A DNA stretch of 64,000 nt from Rhodanobacter sp. OK091 (GTDB taxonomy: Bacteria > Pseudomonadota > Gammaproteobacteria > Xanthomonadales > Rhodanobacteraceae), in assembly GCF_900142825.1 (NCBI RefSeq), contig NZ_FRCH01000006.1:62001-126000 (forward strand). The letters are read 5' to 3'. Shown in pieces: positions 53,161 to 63,187 of this stretch (position 1 is its first letter; each line of letters begins with the position of its first letter). The notes under the pieces were generated by a model. That model was not told the origin of the DNA. It searched no databases and saw nothing but the letters and a program-made list of their open reading frames with translations. A program made the position numbers and the translations under genes.

Positions 53161-53945
53161 TGGATGTCATGATTGTCGACGACGAAGCGGCCGCGCGCCG
53201 AATTCTTCGGGACTGCTGCGCCACAGAGCCGGACCTCGATGTCGTCGGGGAATTCGCCGACGCGCAGGAGGCCCTGGCAGCGATCCGCCGTCACCCGCCG
53301 CACCTGTTATTTCTCGACATCCAGATGAATACGATGTCGGGCATGCAGCTCGCACAGTCGCTGGATCCCGAGGCGCTGCCGCTGATCGTGTTCGTGACGG
53401 CCTACGACCACTATGCGCTGGAGGCGTTCGAGGTCAGTGCCATCGACTATCTGCTCAAACCCTTTGACGACGGGCGGTTCCGCGCGATGCTCGCCCGCGT
53501 CCGGCATCGCCATCTCGCACAGACCGCCGTGGATCGGCAGTCGGCGCTCGCAACATTGATCGGCCAACTGGATCGGGCAGTTCACACAGCCGGGCAGTCG
53601 CGCCCCCGGCTGCTGGCCGACGCGGGCGGTCGAATGCAGATGGTCGACGTCGCGCAAGTCGAAATGGTCGAGGCCGACCGCAACTACGTAATGCTGCGTG
53701 TAGGCAAAGACACGCTGCACGCCCGCAGCACCTTGCAGCAGGCCGAAGGCGCGATGCGCTCGCAACCCATGCTGCGCATCAGCCGCTCCTGCCTCGTCAA
53801 CGTCAATCACGTGCGGGAGGTCAGCCGCACGCCGCGCGGCGATTTCATCCTGGTCCTCGCGGGTGGCGCCACCGTATCGAGCAGCGAAGGCTACCGCGAC
53901 AAAGTCCGCGTTCACCTCGAGCGGCTGATGGTCGGGGCGAGCTGA
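53160..53945 (+). CDS. LytTR-family response regulator
   Basis: 261 aa. Receiver domain with acceptor Asp53 (LLFLDIQMNTMSG), acidic pair DDE at residues 7-9 and Lys in YLLKPFDD. The LytTR DNA-binding domain (about 160-260) includes VEMVEADRNYVMLRV and LRISRSCLVNVNHVREVSRT. It is coupled to the LytS-type kinase by a TGATG overlap. Possible targets are the neighbouring GH3 and TonB-receptor genes, but no LytTR direct repeats were identified. Confidence 0.94.
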   Translation: MDVMIVDDEAAARRILRDCCATEPDLDVVGEFADAQEALAAIRRHPPHLLFLDIQMNTMSGMQLAQSLDPEALPLIVFVTAYDHYALEAFEVSAIDYLLKPFDDGRFRAMLARVRHRHLAQTAVDRQSALATLIGQLDRAVHTAGQSRPRLLADAGGRMQMVDVAQVEMVEADRNYVMLRVGKDTLHARSTLQQAEGAMRSQPMLRISRSCLVNVNHVREVSRTPRGDFILVLAGGATVSSSEGYRDKVRVHLERLMVGAS

Positions 53946-54061
53946 GGGGCAGCCAGTTGGCGCCGGTAAGTGGAGGCCGTTGGGACGAGACGGGCTTGAA
54001 CAATCGGATATCGCCCGTCTAACGTCCGGGTGCACGGCAGCCGCGCATCGGCCTGATACCG

Positions 54062-56269
54062 CTACGGCACCTTCGCCGGAAGCTTCACCTGCACTGCCGC
54101 CGAAAGATCGGTGGCCGAGCGTCCGGCGTAGATGGCGTAGCTGCCACCGCGGATGATCCAACGCCGTTTGGCCACGTCGAACTCCGACAGCAGGCGTGGT
54201 TCGAGCGGCACTTCGACGGTGCGTGCCTGTCCCGGTGCGAGCGTCACTTTCGCGAAGCCGGCCAGCCGTCGGATGGGATTGCCCGGTAGCTGCGCATAAA
54301 TCTGCACCACGTCGGCGCCGGCGCGCGAACCGGTGTTGCGCACTTCCACGCTGACCCGGGGCAGGCCGTCGCGCACCGTCACTTGGGGCGCGGTTTGCGC
54401 GAAGCTGGTGTAGGAAAGGCCGAAGCCGAACGGGAACAGCGGCTGCAGCTGCTTGCGCTGGAACCAGCGATAACCCACGTCGGCACCTTCGATGCCGTAG
54501 TCGACCGTGGCCGGTGGCGGGGTTCCCGGCGCGGCGACGGCTCCCGGCAGTTGCGGCCGCGGCAACTGGGACAGATCGCGCGGCCAGGTGACCGGCAAGC
54601 GTCCCGACGGGTTCACCCGGCCGAACAGCAGGTTGGCGATGGCCTGGCCGCCGGCGTTGCCGGGGTACCACGCCTCGAGCACCGCGCCGACCTGGTCCAG
54701 CCACGGCATCGCTACCGGGCTGTTGGTCTCCAGCACGACCACGGTGTGCGGGTTGGCCTTGGCCACCGCCGCGACCAGCGCGTCCTGCTTGTTCGGCAGC
54801 GTGAGGTCGGCCGCATCGAACGACTCGGCCGTCCACTGCTGCACGAACACCACGGCCACCTGCGCCTGCCGCGCCAGCGCGGCTGCCGCGACGGGATCGT
54901 CACCCGACGCGAACTCGACCTTGGCATGGCCGGCCGCCGCACGAATCGCCTGCAGCGGCGAAGACGGATCGTAGGTCACCGGCCCCGGCCAGGTGGCCGG
55001 TTCCAGGCCGGTCACCGCGTTGCCGCCGCGCGGTATCACCATCGACGAACCGCCACCCGCCAGTACGCCCTTGTCCGCATGCGCGCCGATCACGGCGATC
55101 GAATGCAGGTCGGACGCCAGCGGCAGCAGCGTGCGTTCATTGCGCAGCAGCACCGCGCCGGCTTCCAGCGTGCGCTGCGCCACGGCGAGGTTGGCGTCGG
55201 CGTCGATCGGGCCCTTTTGCGGTGGATGGTCGAACAACCCCACGGCGAACATGCTGCGCAGGATGCGCGTGACCATGTCGTCCAGCCGGGCGTGGCTGAC
55301 CTCACCATATGCGAGCGCCTGCTTCAGCGGCGCGTCGAAGTAGACCTCCTTGTCGAACACTTCGGCGGCCGACTCCTGATCCAGTCCGGCATTGGCCGCC
55401 TTGGCGGCGCTATGCGTGGCGCCCCAGTCCGACATCACAAAGCCCGGATAGCGCCAGTCCTTCTTGAGCACCTGGTTGAGCAGGAAGTCGTTCTCGCAGG
55501 CCCAGTCGCCATTGACCTTGTTGTACGAGCACATCACCGATCCGGGGCGGCCGCGCGCGATCGCCAATTCGAAGGCGAGCAGATCGGACTCGCGCATGGC
55601 GCGTTCCCCGATGCGCACGTCGATGGTGGTGCGCGCGGTCTCCTGGTCATTTAGCGCGTAGTGCTTGACCGTGGACAGCACGTGCTGGCTCTGGATGCCG
55701 CGTATGGTCTCGCCGACGAGTGTGCCGGCCAGCAGGGGGTCCTCGCCGGCGTACTCGAAGTTGCGGCCATTGCGCGGATCGCGCTGCAGGTCGACGCCGC
55801 CGGCCAGCATCACATTGAAGCCCTTGTGCCAGGCCTCGCCGCCGATCATCGCGCCACCGGCGAACGCGATCTGCGGGTCCCAGCTGGACGCGGTCGCGAG
55901 GCCCGAGGGCAGCGCCGTGGCGACATCGCCGGTCCGCACGTTGACCGGGTTGGCCACGCCCAGGCCGGCGTCGCTCTGCTGCTGCCCCGGGATATCCAGC
56001 CGCGGGATTCCCGGCACGTAGCCGGCCGAGCCGATCGCGCCGGCCGGCATCGGCCAGTTGTGGGCTTGATCGGGCTGGGCGAATACGCCGTGGATCAACT
56101 GGAATTTTTCCGCCTCGGTCAGCTGCCCGACCAGCGCGCGCGCACGCGCGTCGGGCGACTGACCGGCATCGCTCCAGGGTCGTGCGGGCGCGGCCAGGGC
56201 GCAGGCGCAGGCCGCGATACCCGATGCGAAGATGGCGCGGCGTAGCGCCGACCTGTTTTTGTGTTTCAT
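54062..56269 (-). CDS. Exported glycoside hydrolase family 3 beta-glucosidase
   Basis: 735 aa with a signal peptide (MKHKNRSALRRAIFASGIAA). The GH3 N-terminal barrel has STVKHYALNDQETARTTIDV (KH motif) and the nucleophile Asp in GFVMSDWGATHS. The C-terminal alpha/beta sandwich and a fibronectin-III-like end (VSVEVRNTGSRAGADVVQIY) complete the usual order. It probably releases glucose or another sugar from oligosaccharides in the periplasm. It is convergent with the LytTR gene. The start at 56269 has AGGATG upstream. Confidence 0.94.
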   Translation of the reverse strand: MKHKNRSALRRAIFASGIAACACALAAPARPWSDAGQSPDARARALVGQLTEAEKFQLIHGVFAQPDQAHNWPMPAGAIGSAGYVPGIPRLDIPGQQQSDAGLGVANPVNVRTGDVATALPSGLATASSWDPQIAFAGGAMIGGEAWHKGFNVMLAGGVDLQRDPRNGRNFEYAGEDPLLAGTLVGETIRGIQSQHVLSTVKHYALNDQETARTTIDVRIGERAMRESDLLAFELAIARGRPGSVMCSYNKVNGDWACENDFLLNQVLKKDWRYPGFVMSDWGATHSAAKAANAGLDQESAAEVFDKEVYFDAPLKQALAYGEVSHARLDDMVTRILRSMFAVGLFDHPPQKGPIDADANLAVAQRTLEAGAVLLRNERTLLPLASDLHSIAVIGAHADKGVLAGGGSSMVIPRGGNAVTGLEPATWPGPVTYDPSSPLQAIRAAAGHAKVEFASGDDPVAAAALARQAQVAVVFVQQWTAESFDAADLTLPNKQDALVAAVAKANPHTVVVLETNSPVAMPWLDQVGAVLEAWYPGNAGGQAIANLLFGRVNPSGRLPVTWPRDLSQLPRPQLPGAVAAPGTPPPATVDYGIEGADVGYRWFQRKQLQPLFPFGFGLSYTSFAQTAPQVTVRDGLPRVSVEVRNTGSRAGADVVQIYAQLPGNPIRRLAGFAKVTLAPGQARTVEVPLEPRLLSEFDVAKRRWIIRGGSYAIYAGRSATDLSAAVQVKLPAKVP

Positions 56270-56467
56270 GGAAGCATCCTCAATGGCGCCCTGATCGATT
56301 GACCTTATCGCAAGTCTTGGGGGGTTGAGTCCAGGCATCCTGCCTCATTTCGCGAGCCATGCCGCTCATTGCTGTCAGATGCTGTCAGCAATGGCGGTCT
56401 GCATGGTGGGTTTCATGCGGGTCTGCGGGCATCATGGGTGGACTGTTCTTCCGCCGTGGCTGCACTC

Positions 56468-57349
56468 ATGTCATCACGCTCTACCGTTGCCCCGGTCGCG
56501 CTCGCGGTCGGCATGCTGCTGATCAGCATGGTCTCGTACCAATGCGGCGCGTCGCTGGCCAAGCACTTGTTCCCGCAGGTCGGCGCGCAGGGCGCCACCG
56601 CTTATCGGCTGGGGCTCAGCGCGCTGATCCTGCTGCTGTGGCGGCGGCCGTGGCGTCGCTGGGGCAGTCGGCGCGACCGGCGCGCGCTATGGGGCTACGG
56701 CCTCTCGATGGGTGCGATGAACCTGGTGTTCTACATGTCGCTGCGCACGATACCGCTGGGCATCGCGGTGGCATTGGAATTCACCGGGCCGCTGGCGCTG
56801 GCGCTGTTCGGCTCGCGCCGCTTGCTCGACTTCGTCTGGATCGCGCTGGTGGTGGCCGGGCTGGCCTTGTTGCTGCCGCTGCGCGGGCAAATGCAGGCGC
56901 TGGATCCGGTCGGCGTGCTGTACGCGCTGGCCGCCGGCGGTGGCTGGGCGTTGTACATCGTGCTGGGGCGGAAGGCGGGGGCGGCCTACGGTGCGGATGC
57001 GGTGACTCTGGGCACCTCGATCGGCGCGTTGCTGGCGATCCCGTTCGGTGTCGCGCATGCCGGTGCGGCACTGCTGTCGCCGACGCTGCTGCCGTATGCG
57101 CTGGGCGTGGCGGTGCTGAGTTCGGCGCTGCCGTATTCGCTGGAGATGGTCGCGCTGACGCGGCTGCCGGCGCGCACGTTCAGCACCTTGTTGAGCCTGG
57201 AGCCGGCCGTCGCTGCGGTGGCCGGCGTGGCGTTGCTGGGCGAGCAGCTCAGCGTGCTGCAATGGCTGGCCATTGTGGCGATCATCGTGGCCGCGGCCGG
57301 CACCGCGTTGAGCGTTCAGCCCGCGCTGGCCGAGCCGCTGGCGAACTGA
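56468..57349 (+). CDS. EamA-family exporter, RhtA-like
   Basis: 293 aa with ten membrane segments in two EamA halves. ALEFTGPLALALFGSRRLLD at the end of half one and MVALTRLPARTFSTLLSLEP in half two match the RhtA (threonine/homoserine exporter) branch, and the length equals RhtA (295 aa). Start ATG 56468 (MSSRSTVAPVALAVGML) is chosen over an upstream ATG because the residues before it look non-coding. Substrate inferred only from family. Confidence 0.82.
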   Translation: MSSRSTVAPVALAVGMLLISMVSYQCGASLAKHLFPQVGAQGATAYRLGLSALILLLWRRPWRRWGSRRDRRALWGYGLSMGAMNLVFYMSLRTIPLGIAVALEFTGPLALALFGSRRLLDFVWIALVVAGLALLLPLRGQMQALDPVGVLYALAAGGGWALYIVLGRKAGAAYGADAVTLGTSIGALLAIPFGVAHAGAALLSPTLLPYALGVAVLSSALPYSLEMVALTRLPARTFSTLLSLEPAVAAVAGVALLGEQLSVLQWLAIVAIIVAAAGTALSVQPALAEPLAN

Positions 57350-57375
57350 GCGTCGGCAAGGATGCCCTGATTTTG

Positions 57376-57492
57376 CCCGTCATCCCGGAATCGCGAAGCG
57401 ATATCCGGGATCCCGTGGTGCACGCGTTACGGGAAAGACGGTGGATTTCCGCTTGACCAGCCATGCGGCTGTTGAAAACCGCGGGAATGACG
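57376..57492. repeat. REP-like dispersed palindromic repeat
   Basis: CGTCATCCCG (57378-57387) and CGGGAATGACG (57482-57492) are inverted, with an inner hairpin CCCGGAATCGC / GCGATATCCGGG near 57384-57410. The CGTCATTCCCGCG-type motif is a common dispersed repeat in xanthomonads. It lies between two converging genes. Confidence 0.5.
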
Positions 57493-57568
57493 AGCCGGCC
57501 CTTTGCATGCTCGATGCGCGAGCGATCCCTCCGTGGATCGCATCGGCAGGTTGTTTTTCAACCATCCG

Positions 57569-60496
57569 CTACAGCTTGTAATTCACTCCCAGCATCACCG
57601 TGCGTCCCCAGGTGTCGTATTCCAGCGGCCTGGCGACCTTGACGTTGTTGGGCAGGCCCGCAACCTGCGCCGTCGCATCGGGAGTATTGGTGAGGTTGCT
57701 GACTTGCAGCAGGATCGACAAGCCGCTCCAGCGGCCTTCGGGGAAGGCGTAGCCGAGCTGGAGGTCGGTCTGCTTGTTGGCCAGTATCGTGGTGTAGCCG
57801 AGCTGGTCGAACAGCGCTACAGCCTCGCCGGTAAAGGACGAGCGGTAGCGTTCGGCTATGCGTGCCGACCAGCCGTACTTCTCGTAGTACAGCGCGAGGT
57901 TGGCGACCTTGCGCGACAGGCCGGGCAAGGTCTTCGGGCCACCGGGAATCGAGGAGATCGAGCTGACCGGAATGCTGCTGTTGGTCAGCGAGAAGTTGGC
58001 CTGCACGCCGAAACCGTCCAGCGCCTGCGTCAGCATTCCGCCTTCCAGCGCACCCGACAATTCCAGGCCCTCCATCCTGCCGCCGGTGCCGTTCGCTGGG
58101 CGGGTGAAGGAGCCGATGTTGCTGGTAGGCGTGAGCGTGGGGTTGTCGTTGATGTAGTGGGAGAAGTCGTAGTCGAGCGTGGTCTGGTTGTAGATGTAGT
58201 TGAGCAGGTTCTTGTTGAACACCGCTGCGGCGACATAGCTGGACTTGCCGAAATAGAACTCGTACGACAGATCGGTGCCGACCGCCACGTAAGGCCTCAG
58301 CTTCGGGTTGCCGCCGCTGCCGGACCACAGCACCTGGCCGGCGGCGGGGCCGTTCTGCTGCTTCGACACGCTGGCGGAGGTCGCGACCTTCTCGTCGTCG
58401 ATGCGGCCGCGGGCCATCGTCTTGGCCAGGCCGAAACGCAGGTATTGCTTGTCGGTGAGCTGCGCCACCAGGTTCAGGCTGGGCAGCACGTTGTTGTACT
58501 TGGCACCGTCGGTGATGCGGCCGACCAGGGCATCGCCATTGGTCTGCAGCGCATCGGAGGATTGATCGGTGCGCACGAACTGCACGCCCACGTTGCCGCG
58601 CAGCGGAATGCTGCCCAGCGTCGTCTCGATGTTGAACTTGGCGTAGGCGACGGGGACTTTCTCCTCGATCGTGTAGTTGCGGCTCCAGTCCGACTGGCCA
58701 TTGCGCTGGGTCAGGTAGAACTGGTTCTGCAGCGCGGCCAGCACGTTGTAGTTGAGGATGCCCGGGATGCCGCCGTAGCTGAGCGAGGTGGGGCCATACA
58801 GGAAAGCCGGATTGATCGGCGTGCTGAAGTGGTTGTCGTAGGTGCCCGACGTGGAGCCGTTGCCGTTCAACCAGGCAAAGCCCACGTCGGCCTGCTTGGT
58901 CTTGGTGCGGTCCGAGTAGTCCATACCCAGGTTGAAGCTGCTGAAGATCCATCCCAGGGGATGGGTCACTTCCAGCCGGACCGCCTTGATCGTGTCTTTC
59001 TGATGGTCGAATTCCTGGCGGCCGTTGTAGCCGTAGCCATCCGGGTCGGTGAAGACCACCGTGGCGGGATCGGCGAGGTTCACGCCTGGCGTGAAGTACG
59101 GGTACCCGTTGCCCAGCGGCGTGGAGAACTGCGCACTGGTGAAGGCGCCGCCGGACAGGCCGCTGAACAGGTAAGCGTCGTGCAGTTTCTTCTTTGCGCT
59201 GGAATACGACAGATCCGCCGTCGCCGCCCAGCCGTTGCCGAAGTCGTACTGGTTGTTCCAGCCCGCCGAGAACAGCTTGTCGTGTTCCTTGGTGTATTCG
59301 TTCTGCAGGATCGGTGCGAGGCCGTTGATCGTGCCTGAGGTGACGACGGGATAGGGCTGGCTGGGTGTCACGCCCACGTTCGCATAGGAAATGCCATCCC
59401 AGGGACTGCTGGACCACTGCGCGCCGTTGGTGAACTTCTTCTCGCTGAAGGTGGAGTAGTACATGTCCAGCGTGGAGTGATAGTTATCGTTCGGTGCCCA
59501 CTCGAGCACGGTCATCAAGCCGTTGCGCAGCTGGTTTTCCGATTGCGCGCGCAGCTGCATGCCTTCCTGCGAGATCACGTTGTCGGGCATGCCCGGCGTA
59601 TGCGGGCCGCCCCAGTTCTGGTCGATGCCGGCCGAACCGTTGTCGACGCTCCACCACCACGCCTGGTACTGCTTCTCCTGGATCGGCGAATCGAGCTGGG
59701 CGAAGCCCACGGCGAGGCCGAGGGTATGGTCGAAGAACTGGTCGATGTACGAGATGCTGGCTCTATGCCCGTTGTCGCCGACTCCGGTGCCGGGATTGAG
59801 CTTGCCGTTGCTGGTGTGTTCGCCGCGCAGGTTGATCGCGATGGCGCGGTTGGGCAGGTCCAATGGCTTGATCGTATGCAGGTCGACGGTGCCGGACAGG
59901 CCTTGCCCGATCAGGCTGGCGTCGGGCGTCTTGTATACCGCCGCACCACTGATCAGCTCTGACGGATACTGGTCGTATTCGACGCCGCGGTTCTCGCCAA
60001 TGGTGGCCTGCTCGCGCCCGTTGAGCGTGGTGCCGGCGAAGTCCGGTGACAGGCCGCGGATCGAGATGACGTTCGCGCGGCCATCCAGGCGCTGGGTTGC
60101 CAGGCCGGGCAGGCGCGAGAGGCTCTCGGCGATGCTGGCGTCCGGCAGCTTGCCGATGTCCTCGGCCGAGATCGCCTCGATGATGTCATCCGAGTTCTGC
60201 TTGGCCTTCAATGAGTTCTCGATGCTGGCGGCGATGCCGGTCACCACGATGGCGTCGAGGTTGCTCACCGTGTTTTCGGATTTTCGACCGGTCTTGTCGG
60301 TCTTGCTGGCGGTCTTGGCTGGCGTTGTTTTCGCTTTTGTATCCGCGGGCGGAGTCTGCGTCTGCTCCGGAGCGGTCTGGGCAGCTGCCGGGCCGGCAGC
60401 CATGAAGGCGATCAGGGCGGCGGCGCAAGCAGCGTCCAGCAGCTTCTTGCGCGAACGAACGGAACGTGCGGTGCGCGACATGCAATGACAATCCAT
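57569..60496 (-). CDS. TonB-dependent receptor, carbohydrate-type (Caulobacter-like large class)
   Basis: 975 aa. After a signal peptide (LLDAACAAALIAFMAAGPAA) comes a Lys/Thr-rich stretch (KAKTTPAKTASKTDKTGRKS). Then follow LDAIVVTGIAASIENSL (TonB-box region) and the plug (IIEAISAEDIGKLPDASIAE, SLSRLPGLATQRLDGRANVI, SIRGLSPDFAGTTLNGREQA). The beta barrel ends LEYDTWGRTVMLGVNYKL with a terminal aromatic-rich strand. The class imports oligosaccharides or other large substrates; the nearby GH3 enzyme supports this. ATG 60496 has GGGAGAGG upstream; a second ATG is 15 bases downstream. Confidence 0.93.
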   Translation of the reverse strand: MDCHCMSRTARSVRSRKKLLDAACAAALIAFMAAGPAAAQTAPEQTQTPPADTKAKTTPAKTASKTDKTGRKSENTVSNLDAIVVTGIAASIENSLKAKQNSDDIIEAISAEDIGKLPDASIAESLSRLPGLATQRLDGRANVISIRGLSPDFAGTTLNGREQATIGENRGVEYDQYPSELISGAAVYKTPDASLIGQGLSGTVDLHTIKPLDLPNRAIAINLRGEHTSNGKLNPGTGVGDNGHRASISYIDQFFDHTLGLAVGFAQLDSPIQEKQYQAWWWSVDNGSAGIDQNWGGPHTPGMPDNVISQEGMQLRAQSENQLRNGLMTVLEWAPNDNYHSTLDMYYSTFSEKKFTNGAQWSSSPWDGISYANVGVTPSQPYPVVTSGTINGLAPILQNEYTKEHDKLFSAGWNNQYDFGNGWAATADLSYSSAKKKLHDAYLFSGLSGGAFTSAQFSTPLGNGYPYFTPGVNLADPATVVFTDPDGYGYNGRQEFDHQKDTIKAVRLEVTHPLGWIFSSFNLGMDYSDRTKTKQADVGFAWLNGNGSTSGTYDNHFSTPINPAFLYGPTSLSYGGIPGILNYNVLAALQNQFYLTQRNGQSDWSRNYTIEEKVPVAYAKFNIETTLGSIPLRGNVGVQFVRTDQSSDALQTNGDALVGRITDGAKYNNVLPSLNLVAQLTDKQYLRFGLAKTMARGRIDDEKVATSASVSKQQNGPAAGQVLWSGSGGNPKLRPYVAVGTDLSYEFYFGKSSYVAAAVFNKNLLNYIYNQTTLDYDFSHYINDNPTLTPTSNIGSFTRPANGTGGRMEGLELSGALEGGMLTQALDGFGVQANFSLTNSSIPVSSISSIPGGPKTLPGLSRKVANLALYYEKYGWSARIAERYRSSFTGEAVALFDQLGYTTILANKQTDLQLGYAFPEGRWSGLSILLQVSNLTNTPDATAQVAGLPNNVKVARPLEYDTWGRTVMLGVNYKL

Positions 60497-60845
60497 CAAC
60501 CTCTCCCGTTGAGAAAGGGCGCCCCCTATAGCGCCCGGGTGTGCGCATGACGCGATGCGTCGTGCGAAACCCGGTGCAGCATGATCAGCGGATTTGCTGC
60601 TGTCATCGTGCGTCGCAGCATCCAGGCTGCGAAAAAATCTTCATGTCATGCGCGTCGGCGACTGGCGCGAATGCTTCGCGGGTCAGCGAGTTTTCCCAAG
60701 CTCATGCGATCGATGCGCGCCTATCCATGAGCAGTAACCGGCGACCTTGCTGATCGCCGGCTTGCATGCCGCCCGGAGCCGATCGCCGGGCTTTTTTCCA
60801 CACGGCGCCGACGCCGAAGCGCGCGGCGCCGGCGGGAAGCAAGAC
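60497..60845. other. Intergenic stretch between the TonB receptor and EF-G genes
   Basis: About 350 bases, no gene seen. It should hold the receptor promoter and the end of the EF-G transcript. Three stems are visible: CCGGCGA/TCGCCGG (60738-60760), GCCCGG/CCGGGC (60771-60791, with TTTTTT after it on the plus strand) and CGGCGCCG/CGGCGCCG (60803-60831). A bidirectional terminator after the EF-G gene is likely. Confidence 0.5.
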
Positions 60846-62975
60846 TTACTTCGTTTCCTTCTCCATCAACTTGTCGACCATGCTTGCCGGCACGTCTTCG
60901 TAGTGGTCGAACTCCATCGTGAAGGTGCCGCGGCCGCGGGTCGCAGAGCGCAGGAAGTTGATGTAACCGAACATTTCCGCCAGCGGCACGAAGCCCTGCA
61001 CGAACGCCGAGGTGCCCTTGTGGCCCTGGTCGCTGACCGTGCCGCGACGGCGGTTGATGTCGCCGATGACGTCGCCCAGATAATCCGCTTCCATCACCAC
61101 TTCCAGCCGCATGATCGGCTCCAGCAGCTTGGGCTTGCTCAGCTTCTGCGCTTCGCGGAAGCACTGGCGGGTGGCGATCTCGAAGGCCAGCGCGGACGAG
61201 TCGACGTCATGGTATTTGCCGTCGATCAGGCGAGCCTTGAAGTCGACCACTTCGTAGCCGGCGATCTGGCCCTGGTTCGACTCGACCTTGACCGCATGCT
61301 CGATCGCCGGGATGTATTCGCGCGGCACGCGGCCGCCGACGATCTCGTCGGAGAACTGCACGCCGGTGCCGGCCGCGGTCGGCTCGAAGATCATCTTCAC
61401 CTCGGCGAACTGGCCCGAGCCGCCGGACTGTTTCTTGTGCGTATAGGTGTGCTCGACGACGTGGCCGAACGCCTCGCGGAAGCTGACCTTGGGCTTGCCC
61501 ATGTTCGCTTCCACGCCCAGCTCGGTACGCATGCGATCGATCGTCACTTCCAGATGCAGCTCGCCCATGCCCTTGAGCACGGTCTGGCCGGTTTCCTTGT
61601 CCACTTCGAGCTTGAGCGACGGGTCGGCCTTGACCATCTTGTAGAGCGCGGTGGACATCTTGTCGATGTCGTTGCGGGTCTTCGGCTCGACCGACACGCT
61701 GATCACCGGATCCGGGAAGCGCATGCGTTCCAGCAGCGCCGGATGCGCCGGATCGGACAGCGAATCGCCGGTCTCGGTGTCCTTCATCGAAACGAAGGCG
61801 CAGATGTCGCCGGCGCGCACTTCATCGATTTCCTTGGCCGCGTTGGCCTGAATCTCGACGATGCGGCCCACGCGCTCCTTCTTGCCGCGGGTGACGTTCT
61901 GCAAGGTGTCGCCCTTCTTGATCACGCCGGAGTAGACGCGGCAGAAGGTCAGCGTGCCGAACTGGTCGTTGATCACCTTGAACGCGAGCGCGCGCGCGGG
62001 AGCGTCGTCGGACACGACCTGTTCGCCGATGACGTTGCCATCCTCGTCGACCATCGCGATGCCGCCGTTTTCGCCCGGGTAGGGCAGGTAGTCGATCACC
62101 GCGTCCAGCAGCTGCTGCACGCCCTTGTTCTTGTACGACGAGCCGCACAGCACCGGCACCAGCTTGCCGGTGACGCAGCCCTTGCGGATGCACTGCTTGA
62201 GCAGCGCAGGATCGTGTTCGCCGGTGTTGAGCAGGCGTTCGAAAGCGTCGTCGTCCAGCGCCAGTGCGTGCTCCAGCATTTCCTCGCGCAGCTTGGGCAG
62301 GTTGGCGATCCATTCGTTGTCGGCAGTGGAGCCGAACTTCAGGCGATCCTTCAATTGCTCCAGCGGCACGGTTTCCCAGGCGCTGTCCTTGTCGTCGGAA
62401 GCCCAGATGTAGCCCACGCCGGCGACCAGGTCGGCCATGCCCACGAACTCGTCGCTGCTGCCCAGCGGGATCTGGCACAGCAGCGCGTTGGCGCCCAGGC
62501 GTTCGCGGATGCCCTTGACGCAGTGACCGAAGCTGGCGCCGATGCGGTCCATCTTGTTGACGTAGCAGATACGCGGCACGTTGTACTGGTCGGCCAGGCG
62601 CCAGTTGGTCTCGGTCTGCGGTTCCACACCGGCCACGCCGTCGAACACCACCACGGCGCCGTCGAGCACGCGCAGCGAGCGGTTTACCTCGATGGTGAAG
62701 TCGACGTGTCCCGGGGTATCGATGATATTGACCTGATGGCCCTTCCACTCGGTGGAGACGGCGGCCGACTGGATCGTGATGCCGCGCTTGCGCTCCTGCT
62801 CCAGATAGTCGGTGGTGGTGGAGCCCTTGCCGTCTTTGGTGTCGTGCACGTCGACGATCTGGTGTTTCTTGCCGGTGTAATACAGCACGCGCTCGGTGGT
62901 GGTGGTCTTGCCTGCATCGATATGCGCAATGATGCCGATGTTGCGGTAGAGCGAGAGAGGTTTCTGTCGGGCCAC
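60846..62975 (-). CDS. fusA2: Elongation factor G, second-type paralogue
   Basis: 709 aa from a GTG at 62975 ([20 protein letters not shown]). The GTPase has the P-loop [13 protein letters not shown], switch [22 protein letters not shown] and NKMD. Domains II-V are complete, ending [18 protein letters not shown]. It is not in a str operon (no rpsL, rpsG or tuf nearby) and the switch I region ([20 protein letters not shown]) differs from the canonical VHDGAATMDWMEQE. This suggests the EF-G2 paralogue rather than the main fusA. An ATG 30 bases upstream is possible. Confidence 0.85.
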   Translation of the reverse strand: MARQKPLSLYRNIGIIAHIDAGKTTTTERVLYYTGKKHQIVDVHDTKDGKGSTTTDYLEQERKRGITIQSAAVSTEWKGHQVNIIDTPGHVDFTIEVNRSLRVLDGAVVVFDGVAGVEPQTETNWRLADQYNVPRICYVNKMDRIGASFGHCVKGIRERLGANALLCQIPLGSSDEFVGMADLVAGVGYIWASDDKDSAWETVPLEQLKDRLKFGSTADNEWIANLPKLREEMLEHALALDDDAFERLLNTGEHDPALLKQCIRKGCVTGKLVPVLCGSSYKNKGVQQLLDAVIDYLPYPGENGGIAMVDEDGNVIGEQVVSDDAPARALAFKVINDQFGTLTFCRVYSGVIKKGDTLQNVTRGKKERVGRIVEIQANAAKEIDEVRAGDICAFVSMKDTETGDSLSDPAHPALLERMRFPDPVISVSVEPKTRNDIDKMSTALYKMVKADPSLKLEVDKETGQTVLKGMGELHLEVTIDRMRTELGVEANMGKPKVSFREAFGHVVEHTYTHKKQSGGSGQFAEVKMIFEPTAAGTGVQFSDEIVGGRVPREYIPAIEHAVKVESNQGQIAGYEVVDFKARLIDGKYHDVDSSALAFEIATRQCFREAQKLSKPKLLEPIMRLEVVMEADYLGDVIGDINRRRGTVSDQGHKGTSAFVQGFVPLAEMFGYINFLRSATRGRGTFTMEFDHYEDVPASMVDKLMEKETK

Positions 62976-63187
62976 GGTAGAGATTCCAGAAAGTGTGTCG
63001 AGCAAGCGGACAGCGGGCAGACCAGATGCTGTCCGGCAGGCGCTTTTTCAATGGGACTGCAGGTCAGCAGGGTCGCAGGATGTGCGGGCCTGTGCAGGCA
63101 GGCTGCGCGTACGTGTCGGTTGCATGATAACCGGTACGCGGCGAGGCAGCGTCGATCGGTCAACTCTGGGGTTGCCGCGCATGCGGA

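Noticed and set aside
57558-59417. A 600-codon frame overlapping the TonB receptor in another phase of the same strand
   Set aside because: Gln/Arg/Pro-rich out-of-frame translation; the receptor frame has complete family motifs.
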